DNA from: Locusta migratoria
Taxonomy: Eukaryota; Arthropoda; Insecta; Orthoptera; Acrididae
NCBI GenBank assembly: GCA_026315105.1
Contig: CM048748.1
Span: 474,141,150-474,205,149 of the forward strand
Length of the DNA: 64,000 bases
Direction: 5' to 3'
Shown in pieces: positions 55,389-64,000 of the stretch. Under the pieces are notes generated by a model. That model saw nothing but the letters and a program-made list of their open reading frames with translations. It was not told the origin of the DNA and searched no databases. Both the position numbers and the translations under genes were made by a program. Every line of letters starts with the position of its first letter. The first letter of the stretch is position 1.

Positions 55389-55553
55389 ATTTAATGTTCT
55401 TCAACTTTATTTCTGACAAATATTCTGTGAAACGATGGAGTGACTCACTAGAAGTAAATGTTTGACAAAATTAGTGCGGTAAAAATGTTTTTTTTTTTCC
55501 GAAATTGTCGATTTCCAGTAATGTATATCACGAAAACTGTTGCAAAATTGGAC

Positions 55554-55554
<1 letters not shown>

Positions 55555-55609
<55 letters not shown>
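55555..55609. repeat. (TA)n microsatellite
   Basis: About 27 TA units between the long-TIR element and the second gypsy element. Confidence 0.97.
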
Positions 55610-55612
<3 letters not shown>

Positions 55613-55859
55613 CAAACTCAGTTATCTTTCATTTTTATTCAGAACATTTTTTTCCTAAAGCGGACCGTTTTCGATATATAAGCGGAAAACCAAAAAATTG
55701 AACCGTTTCAGCTCATCCCCCAGTGGCGGGGACTTTTAGTATGTTCACCTCCTACCTATCCCTAACAAAGTTTTGAAGTCAAAAATTCTCGCATATTTCA
55801 TGCACTCTATAATGCATTCATTGACTGGACTATTTCCCTGCCGGCAGCGTCGTAATACA

Positions 55860-57312
55860 CCCCTCTCTGACATGTCCATGGCCTTTGAGCAGCCAGTCAT
55901 TCCTTGTCGGCGTAAGCAACATGGTTTACCATCCTGTCCTGACTGTTTTACGGCGCACCGTCGGGCAGTCTGTCCAGACCGCTCGGCCCATTGTAGTCAT
56001 TGTGGAAAAGATGGACATCTTTGACAGGACAGTCAAATGCGATTCCTCACTGGAGTCAAGGGACAGTTCATGAACTGCAGGCCATCGTTCCCCATGGTGA
56101 TTCTCACGCTACCAAATTGCTTATTGATCTCATGATAGCAAACCGAGACGTCCGCTTCCAAGTGGACACAGGGGCGACAGTCTCCCTGGTGAACCTCCCA
56201 ACGTATGTCCATCTCGGCTACCTGGCATTGGACCCGCCCTCCCGCAAGTTGGTAGCGTATGGTGAAACGTCAATTTACCACTTTGGCAGCTTACAAAATT
56301 GTCACACAATATGTAACCCTATTAGTTGTCAATAGCCACTCAGCTGGAAACATTTTTGGCTTAGATGCATTTTCACTGTTTGGGTTCTCATCACAGATGA
56401 GGTGCAGGTCATCTCAGACACAGTTCCTTTCTAGGAACTCGACGACCTTTGTGCCACTTTGTGTCTCTGTTTGAACCTGGTCAAGGGCTTGCCACTAATT
56501 TTGAGGCACATATTACTTTACGTCCAGATGCAGTGCCCCGTTTCTGCCGTGCACACCCTCTTCCAGTCTCCCTACGGATGGCTGTGAAGCTGGAACTAGA
56601 CCATCTGCACGCAGCTGGGGTCATTGAACTTGTCAAAACAAGTGTCTGGGCCACAGCACTGGCAGTGGTAATCAAGCCCAATGGCGCCCTCCGCCTCTGT
56701 GGTGATTTTAAATACACCATCAATGCCCAGGCATAAGTCGATTCCTACCCCATTCCATGTCAAGAGAACCTCCTCACAAAGCTTGTTGGAGGTGAATACT
56801 TTTCTGAGAGAGACCTAGCTGAAGCATATTTACAAATCCCACTAGACGACTAATCTCAACGAATCATGGTCATCAATACATCTTTTGGCCTTTACAAATA
56901 CAAACGTTTGCCTGTTGGAATTTCTTCGGCGCCAACCATCTTCCAGAGGTATCTGGCACAGTTGTGCCAATTACCTTGACGATGTCATTGTTACTGGGGC
57001 TACATGCTAGGATCACTTCTATAACTTCCGCACTTTCTTTACTGCTTGCAGGATGCCGGGCTCAAGTGCTGCCTCCATAAATGCCAGTTTTTCCAGGAAC
57101 AGGTAGATTGCCTTGGCTACTTGTTCTTCAAAGGCGGAATCCAGCCCACTGATCTCAACGTTTCGGCAGTCGATGCTCTACCACAGCCCCAAAACCTACA
57201 GCACTTGCAGGCGTTTTTAGGAAAGATGAATTATTGTGCAAAGTTCCTCCCACAAGCAGCCCACATTATGCACCCACTTAAGCGTCTGCGGAAGAAAGGT
57301 GTGCAGTTCTGA
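55860..57312 (+). pseudogene. Gypsy-2 gag knuckle, protease and reverse transcriptase
   Basis: CPDRSAHCSHCGKDGHL is a CCHC-type knuckle; MIANRDVRFQVDTGATVSLV has the protease DTG. RT shows MAVKLELDHLHAAGVIELVK, ALAVVIKPNGALRLCGDFKY, then a stretch containing FGLYKYKRLPVGISSAPTIF, a small deletion or frameshift, and ANYLDDVIVTGA with an intact YLDD box near 56972. After another shift come QDAGLKCCLHKCQFFQEQVD, CLGYLFFKGGIQPTDLNVSA and LQAFLGKMNYCAKFLPQAA. Several stops (56736, 56852, 57311) break the frame. Confidence 0.88.
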
Positions 57313-58860
57313 TGGTAAGATGCCTGTGGGCATTCCTTTACACAGCGAAAGCACCTGTTGCGTTCGGCACCCTGCCTTACACTTTTTTATCCATCATGTC
57401 CCCTTGTTTTGGCAGCGGGCGCATCTCCCTACGGCATTGGACCAGTGTTGGTACACCGCAATGATGATTGTACTGAACAACCGATAGCCTATGCGTCCAA
57501 GACACTGACACCTGATCAAAAGCTCTACTTTCAGATAGAAAAGAGGCATTGGCGATTGTCTATGCTGTTAAGAAATTCCATATGTATCTTTTTGGGGCCA
57601 CGTTTACCCTCATTACTTACCACAAACCGTTGGTACTCTATTTGGACCGCACTCTCGGCTTCCAGAGCGTACAGCCCAAAGACTCCAGCGTTGGGCTCTT
57701 TTCCTTTGTTTGTACAACTACACCATTACATACAACCCTACTACACAACATGCCAACGCAGATGCTCTTTCTCATCTGCCCTCAGGATCTGACAACATTC
57801 CACCGACATGTAGTCTTCTGTTTCCACATTGACCTGGAATGGCAAAAAACCTTCTATGGGTTCGCCATCACAACCAAGCGCATTGCTGTAACCACACGCC
57901 ATGACCCTCTCTTACAATGGGTCATACATCATGTGCTTCGTGGGTGGCCTACATACTTGCCAAAGTCGATGGATTCGCAGCTACGGGCCTGGTCCCATAT
58001 CTTTCATCCATTGCCTTTCATTGATGGTGTTCTGCTCAATGCGGAAGGCGATACCCACCGGATGGTTATACCACCTGCTTTATGCCTAAAGGTTCTTGGT
58101 CTTCTCCATCATGGACATTGGGGTATGTCATGTATGAAATCCCTGGCCAGGATGCATGTTTACTTGCCAGGACTTAACAAAGATGTGGAGGCCATTGTCC
58201 GACATTGTTCTACTTGTGCTATGCAGCAGGCTGCTCCGGCTCAATCTTTCTCTCCCTGACCTGCTCCACATCACCCTTGGGACCGCATCCATCTGGACTT
58301 TGTGGACCCCTTTCTAGGATCTATGTGGCTTATTGTAATCGATTCGTATTCCCACTACCCCTATTTGGTCAGCATGGCGTCCACCACCATGACCACCAAC
58401 CTCAATGCTCTGACACAAATTCTAGCTATCGAGGGTCTACTCCATACCATTGTATCTGACAATGGGCCCCAGTTTACAGCGACAGCCTTTGAGCAGTTTT
58501 GTGATGCCAGTGGCATCAAACACCTATTTAGTTCCCCATTCCATCCAGCCTCCAATGGCGCTGATGAACAGCTGGTGTGAATATTCTGACAACAAATGTT
58601 GAAATCTGTGGACACATCCACCACCACAGCAATCCTCACGTTGTTTCTAAGTACCTATAGAACTACACCTATCCAGGATTGCAGAACTCCTCAATGGACG
58701 ACAGCCATGCACCCTTCTCCATCTCTTGGGCCCACAGCCCTCGGAACTGGGGTGCCAGCTACAGTAGTAGCCACTCACGGGCGACGCATTTTCTGTGTGA
58801 ACACTCAGAGGGGTTTGGAGCACCAACATACTAACCAACTCTGTCCCAGTTCACCTGTGT
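57313..58860 (+). pseudogene. Gypsy-2 RNase H and integrase
   Basis: RNase H: ASPYGIGPVLVHRNDDCTEQ, PIAYASKTLTPDQKLYFQIE, AIVYAVKKFHMYLFGATFTL. Integrase: zinc finger VLGLLHHGHWGMSCMKSLAR with CSTCAMQ; core HLDFVDPFLGSMWLIVIDSY (first Asp), EGLLHTIVSDNGPQFTATAF (second Asp), SPFHPASNGADEQLV, with Glu retained in the position the family uses (NGxxE). A TGA and further shifts follow, then TFLSTYRTTP-like sequence and a Pro/Ser-rich tail. Confidence 0.88.
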
Positions 58861-59479
58861 CACCCCAACCAGTAGCCCATCCAGACTCAGAGCCCCCACC
58901 ATTACCAATCCCCCAACCCCACAGGTACAATCTATGCTCTAGGGCGTTGTCTGTGGCTCCAGCCGATGCAGGTACAGAGGTGGCACACTCCCATCCACAA
59001 CTACCCTCACAGGGAAGATCACCCTCAGACACACCTCAACCACAGGGGCTCCATATGCGCTTCAGCTCAGCATGGCGACCTCAGGTGATACAGGCATGGA
59101 AGTGGAGACCTCGCCTCCACAATCACCCTCTCAGCTATCGCCTCCCACACCGACACATCCTATCACATTTCCAGAGGTCTCACATCGATTCACTGACTCG
59201 AAGGGCTCTGCAACTGGGACACCAATCGTGCCGTCAGTCCACCTTCCGAAGCACCGTCCTGGGCACTTCTGTCCCTACGCGCCCATTTCACGGGGGAGGG
59301 ATCTCGTATCCTGACCCAATAAGTTCGAGAGCCCGCCAGAACACATGGACAGCGACAGCGGCCGTTAGGCGGCGCGAACAACCCTGCTGTCCCCGCCACT
59401 GCAGCGCTGCGCACAGTGACGCACAAACCGCGCAGGCCGTCTACGCAGGCAGCCGCACTATTTAGGGCTCGGAGCCACA

Positions 59480-59830
59480 GCACGCTCCTCTGTCAAATCC
59501 GTCATCTGCCCCATCCTAGTGTACGCCGCCGTCGTCTGTGGTTCTGCTGCAGAAATGCACCTGAAGTCACTACAAACTTTTCAGAACCGTGCCCTCAGGC
59601 TTGCCCTTCCCGAGAGATTTTCCTTTCTCACCGCTCCATGAACTTGCAGGAGTCCCACGACTTCGGGACTACATTACCCGCACCGCCCACTCCTTTTACG
59701 AGAAGGCAGGTCGCTCTGAGAACCGCCTCATCCGTGCGCTGGGGCATAAAATCCAGCGCAAGGCCACCACACGTTGGCCGCACCTCTTACTACGGTAGGA
59801 CGATCCTTCTTCATCCCACCCATCGAACAC
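59480..59830 (+). pseudogene. Jockey-like LINE RT C-terminal end
   Basis: The plus strand reads KSVICPILVYAAVVCGSAAE, HLKSLQTFQNRALRLALP, then one frame over PLHELAGVPRLRDYITRTAH and SFYEKAGRSENRLIRALG. The QNxALRxxxxxP ... LHxxxGxPxLxxxI pattern is the C-terminal tail of Jockey/I-clade LINE reverse transcriptases. It is 5'-truncated and has one frameshift, and lies just beyond the gypsy-2 end. Confidence 0.75.
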
Positions 59831-61190
59831 CGTGAAGCCAATCACCTTTTCCTCCCTGCTCTGGGAGGAAAAGCAAACAATTGCTGCGAACTCCATTGAC
59901 ACTCGAGGGTGTCCTTTCTCCCTCGTTCCGTTCCATCCGATGACACGCTCCTCAGTCGTGTCTCGACTGTGCTCCGTATACTTTCATTGTACTACGTTGT
60001 TGTCTGACATCTTACTCGGCTATGCCACAGTCTCGATTAGTTCATTCTTTGGTCAGTGAGTTCCATTTAGTTGTCGTCGTTGTTTGTCGCCTCTGGTGTA
60101 CCGTTTAGTGTTGACTAATAGCGGCGACGCTCCGCCGACTCTCTCGGTCGGTAGGTCGTCCTCTGGTCGCCCTGTCAGCAGTAGTCTCGCCCGACGTCGG
60201 TCGCAGTTCTGCCAACGCCCTCCATCGGTCGGTCGCTCGCGAGTCGCTCCCGACCCGGTCCGACCTTCGGTTTCAAGCTGTTAAATATGGCACGTTATTG
60301 ACAGAAGCTATCTAACACACCTCTAGACCCTTAATACAATATCGTATGAGTGTCGATACTATAGTTTATATTGATTTGTGACCTTTCTCTCTCTCTGTCT
60401 GTCTCTCTCTCTTTTCAATTGTGTGTTTGTAGTGACATAAAATTTACACCAGCTGAAACACGTTTGGCTTCCTTTGTTTTCTGTGGACCATAGGCAGCAT
60501 GAAAAAATCCGTTGCAGGGCAGTATATTTCCGCGTCCTTTCTACTCTTTAGAGATATTCAAGGGCGGATTCAGGGGGAAGGGCCATGTGCCCCCCTCCCT
60601 CCCCAGACGGCCCAACGAAAAAAGAGAGAAGGAAAAGAGAGAAAGAGAGAGAGAAGGGAGGGGAGAGAGAGAGAGAGAGAGAGGGAGGGAGGGTGAATAA
60701 GGGAGGAAGGTAAAGACTCTCGGCATTAGAATAATTAACTTTTACTTACTGCGAGCATGTAATTGTGAGTTTAAAATGAAAAATTTGACTTTTTGTGTTG
60801 TGCTTCCATTTAATTGCTCCTTGCTCTTTTCTTGTCAGTAATTTACGATAAAAATAAATAAAAGCTGTTGATTGTTTCGTGATTGCTTGGGAGATAAATG
60901 AGCTATTGTGTATGTTTTACTCATATATAAATAAAGGATTTAACTATGTGACACACTGAATTTCAAGGGCTGCGTTCAAGTGTTTTCGGTAAATGGTTCA
61001 TCTCTCTGGATTCTTTTCCTTGACACTAAGAGAGAGTACTGCACCCCATAATAAACAGTTTTCTTTGAAGCTACACGTTTCGATTTTCCAGTTATTGGAG
61101 GAAATCAAAAATTTCAACGGCACTTTTCCATCAGATACAAAGGATTTTCATGGTAGTAGAAATTCTTCTTAAAACACAGTGAAGTTTAAT
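59831..61190. other. GC-rich stretch and simple repeats, no gene
   Basis: 60110-60275 is rich in GTCG-type repeats. (CT)n lies at 60386-60412 and a (GA)n/(GGGA)n tract at 60620-60694. The phrase AAGGGCGGATTCAGGGGGAA with a following C run (60557-60605) resembles G/C-run element ends elsewhere in the window. No coding sequence is supported. Confidence 0.55.
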
Positions 61191-61194
61191 TTTC

Positions 61195-61492
61195 AGAATG
61201 AAATTTTGACTCTACAGCGGAGTGTACGCTGATATGTAACTTCCTGTTAGATTAAAAGTCTGTACTTGAACTGGGATTCGAACCTGAGAACTTTGCCTTT
61301 CGCGGGCAAGTGCTCTACCGTCTGATCTATTCCAGGGAGCTTCACAGTCCCTCCTCACAACTGCACTTCTGCCTGTTCCTCGCCTCCTACTTTCCAAACT
61401 TCACAGGAGTTCTACAAACCTTGCAGAATGCAAGACTAGCACTCCTGGGAGAAAGTATATGGTGCAGACATGGCTTAGCCACAGCCTAAGGC
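61195..61492 (-). repeat. tRNA-like SINE (CTCTGCAGCGGAGTG type), nearly full
   Basis: The minus strand has a tRNA-like module (GATCAGACGGTAGAGCACTT, anticodon arm TTGCC-CGCGAAA-GGCAA, T arm TCAGGTTCGAATCCCAG). The 61195-61250 end repeats 11750-11842. The acceptor stem is not tRNA-like, so this is a SINE. 61493-61870 beyond it is non-coding and probably the 3' end of the hAT element. Confidence 0.8.
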
Positions 61493-61872
61493 AGGGGAGG
61501 ACAGGCAGTGTCGGTATGACGTCAGCCCAGGACGCTCTGCCGGCTCACAAGCAAGGAGAGTTGGCCGTGTGACGTCACGGGCTCTGTACTGCTGCCGCGG
61601 AGGAATATAATGCAGCGTGTGGGGTGCAACTATTTAGGAAACACAGGGAACAGATCTGGTGTGAGGAATACAGTGACGTCTACGATACCCTAATTTAAAA
61701 AAATACATTTTTAATTAAATAATAGACACATATTACAGACAATTGTATACCGTCTCTATCTATGACAACATTATAAAGTAGATGTAATTTAATGTGAGGG
61801 TAACACCGTTATAAAATAAAGAGAATGGAACATAATGCCATTTTCTCTACAATTTAAAGCTATACAGTACAA

Positions 61873-63794
61873 TTAAGTAGAAATTTTCAGACAGTTTCCA
61901 TTTCGTTTTTCTTTGGTTAGTTTTTCAAGTTTAGGTTGCAATGTGTGAGATATTTGAATCGAAGACTGCATGATAGGTTGTGATAGGTTGTCATCTGACA
62001 AGGTGTTTCGGTATTGGGACTTTTCTAATTTCATAATAGAAAAGAATTGTTCACACACATACGTCGAAGCAAACATACATAATATCCGTGAAGCAAGGGA
62101 ATACAACCTCGGAAATCTATTTTGAGGTATATTCTTATCAAATTCTACCAAGCCTTCATTGTGTTTATATTTGTCCTTCAATAAATCGTCACACTGTAAA
62201 TTTAACAGTTCCATTTGAAAACTGGTACGAACATTGTTAACATTCATTGAAAACGGCCGCGGTGGAGTAGCCGAGCGGTCTAAAGCGTCTCGCTGCGGAG
62301 CGCGCGGTTGCTCGCCGTGGAGGTTCGAGTCCTCCCTGGGGCATGGGTGTGTGTGTTGTTCTTAGGTTAGTTTACCTAGGTTTAAGTAGTTTGTAAGCTA
62401 CGGACTGATGACCACGCAGTTTGGTCCGATAGATTTACAAACATTTGAACATTGAAAACGGTGTTGCAAAGAGGTGAAACATAGTAGACAGTATTTCCAC
62501 ATTTTCAAACCTTGACTCAAACTGGTTAGTTGAGCTTTCAGAATTTTCACATATTCTTCAGAAAGAGTAAGATGAGGGACACGCACCTGCGATATCTTCG
62601 GAAAAAGCGTAGTGTTTCCAGTCTGTAGTTGATTCATCCATAGATTCAGTGCCATTTTGAAGCCTTTAATTCTGTAGTACATATCGTTTATGAGGAGGCC
62701 CTTTCCTTGGACTGAGGTATTTAAATCGTTTAAGAGGCCTGTTAAATCAGCAGTGAATGCTAAGTCACAAATCCAGGTTTCTTCTTGCAAAGGAGGAACA
62801 GGCTGATTTTGACTAGTCATGGATATTGCTGTTTTAGTTCTTAACTCAAAGAATCGATCTAGCAGCTGAGAAAAGTAAGGGAGATCACCATACTGCGTAC
62901 CACATTCTTCAAGAAAACTTTTAAATTGCCTGTCTCAGGCCTCTTGATCGGATCGAATTTGTGACTTGTACCACCGGATCCATAACATTTCCAATTTTCA
63001 GATTTTTGCGAATAAATTCTCTTGATGAAGTATGCAGTGTTGCACAGGAAACCTATTCCATAAGTTCTTTCATCCGTGCTATTAATCGGACATTAATTCC
63101 TACCATAGAATGAGCCCCATTTGTTGCGATAGAAATAAGCTTATTCCAACTCAGGCCAACGTTTTCAACAGCTATTTCTGCGCCTTTGAAAATGTCAAAC
63201 ACAGTGGTTGTGGCCTTGAAGGGGATCAAATCTAGAAATTCCTCGGTTGTATTCAGCTTATCATCGAGGGCCGGAATGAAAGTAGCTTACTGTAGCTTCG
63301 ATATTTCAGTACCCTCATCGACAGCTAAAGAATAATGTATAAACTTACTTGCCATAATACACAGTTCTTCTTGCACATCTGCAGCCATGTCCTGAATGAG
63401 TCGGATAACTGTTTTCGAAGACAAAGTCACTTTTTCAAAGCATTCTACCAAATGTGAACACATTTCTTCAGCAGTAATCACAATCACTTCTTTCGCAGAG
63501 TCACCCTTAGTAAATGGTCTAACATTTTGGCTATATGTAGAGCTACACTGACAGACCTCCATATCTGCACATTCCTTTAATTTAGATGTTAAGGCTTATC
63601 GTTTTCTCCTTCATATTTCCCACACTCACTTGAGTGTCACAGGGAATAATGACGCTGTAAATTAGTTTTTTTATATACTTCGTACTTCTCTTACGCAGCA
63701 AACACTTTGTATCTTCACCGCACTGCACGAAAAGAAACAGATTTTCCCACACTTAAAGAATAACCGATTGCTCCGTTTTGCTGGTATTCGCCAT
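61873..63794 (-). pseudogene. hAT transposase (GTF2IRD2/ZBED5-like), broken
   Basis: From about 63794 leftwards: MANTSKTEQSVIL then a stop and an N-terminal remnant; ITAEEMCSHLVECFEKVTLS, MASKFIHYSLAVDEGTEISK (first acidic block; family SLALDESTD); FIPALDDKLNTTEEFLDLIP, FKATTTVFDIFKGAEIAVEN; PPLQEETWICDLAFTADLTG, LLNDLNTSVQGKGLLINDMY; then FPRLYSLASRILCMFASTYV and CEQFFSIMKLEKSQYRNTLS, the hAT C-terminal dimerisation block. Several stops and frameshifts and a SINE at 62257-62450 inactivate it. It is unrelated at sequence level to the hAT at 13.1-14.7 kb. Confidence 0.85.
62257..62450 (+). repeat. tRNA-derived SINE, divergent subfamily, 11-bp TSD
   Basis: Head CCGCGGTGGAGTAGCCGAGC with GGTTCGAGTCC B box and ACATTTGAAC end; the middle differs from the other copies (GTGTGTGTTGTTCTTAGG). 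Direct repeats ATTGAAAACGG lie at 62246-62256 and 62451-62461. It splits the hAT pseudogene. Confidence 0.95.
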
Positions 63795-63923
63795 GTTATT
63801 GTCGTCAAGAGCGCTAGTGCTGACTGAGCCCTCCAGCTCCGTACCCACAGCGCCGTTTATCTAGGCCACTCTGTGAACACTGACGTCTCACTGATTGACA
63901 GGCTTGCACTTCTTACTCACACG

Positions 63924-64000
63924 TTCAAATGTTCAAATGTTTGTATAGCTTATGGGACTTAACTACGGAGACATCAGTCCCTAAACTTACAAACTACTTA
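63924..64000 (-). repeat. tRNA-derived SINE, cut by the window end
   Basis: TTCAAATGTTTGTATAGCTT, ATGGGACTTAACTACGG and AAACTTACAAACTACTTA are the reverse of the 3' part of the 9027-9225 family. The head lies outside the window. Confidence 0.93.

Larger units (their letters stand above)
55780..59300 (+). mobile_element. Second Ty3/gypsy retrotransposon, plus strand, decayed
   Basis: Order on the plus strand: gag zinc knuckle, protease, RT, RNase H, integrase, then a Pro-rich tail. Frameshifts, deletions and stops occur throughout. A polypurine-like CGGGGGAGGG at about 59290-59299 may mark the start of a 3' LTR. No LTR pair was found. It is not a close relative of the 18-31 kb element, judging by the protein blocks. 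Confidence 0.85.

Noticed and set aside
55458..55658. 66-codon ORF rich in Ile-Tyr repeats
   Set aside because: It is a translation of the (TA)n microsatellite.
61260..61332. Functional tRNA gene on the minus strand
   Set aside because: A good B box and anticodon arm, but no proper acceptor stem, and the flanks match a SINE repeated at 11750.

Overview
The window looks like intergenic or intronic DNA from a very large, repeat-rich insect genome, most probably an orthopteran of the Schistocerca type. I infer this from the many tRNA-derived SINEs, the AT-rich background and the dense nesting of transposons. I see no convincing single-copy host gene, no rRNA, no intact tRNA gene and no CRISPR array. 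Almost everything recognisable is a transposable element or its remnant.

Layout. 0-8.4 kb: SINE copies, a (TA)n tract beside a near-perfect hairpin, and about five copies of a ~300-bp tandem repeat. 8.5-11.5 kb: a broken PIF/Harbinger-like element (nuclease exons plus an opposite-strand MADF/BESS gene), itself split by a smaller element carrying a DDE transposase remnant and a SINE. 13-14.7 kb: a BED/hAT transposase pseudogene split by a SINE. 16.7-17.5 kb: a 773-bp terminal-inverted-repeat (TIR) element. 18.4-31.5 kb: a minus-strand Ty3/gypsy retrotransposon serving as a landing pad. It contains a 391-bp TIR element in integrase, a TTAA-flanked element in reverse transcriptase, a complete 6.84-kb P-element-like transposon between protease and reverse transcriptase, and a 1.15-kb TIR element; part of its gag is inverted. 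32-36 kb: SINEs, a palindromic SINE composite and a MULE transposase pseudogene. 39-41 kb: a LINE tail and a mariner-like MITE. 41.5-48.9 kb: decayed Polinton/Maverick-like genes, including a family-B DNA polymerase that has lost its catalytic motif C. 52-55.4 kb: two opposed Tc1 fragments, then a 2.2-kb element whose ~290-bp inverted repeats enclose a Cys-rich (CXC-type) protein gene. 55.8-59.8 kb: a second gypsy element and a Jockey-like LINE tail. 61-64 kb: SINEs and a second hAT (GTF2IRD2/ZBED5-like) pseudogene.

The strongest result is the P-like transposon at 21906-28746. It has 28-bp perfect TIRs, an exact 8-bp target-site duplication (CGAAGACA), and a four-exon gene with GT/AG splice sites encoding an uninterrupted 882-residue THAP-domain transposase. 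The most unfamiliar structure is the long-TIR element at 53168-55388, whose only gene belongs to a family I cannot assign to a known transposase. All protein names are from pattern recognition; no database was searched.
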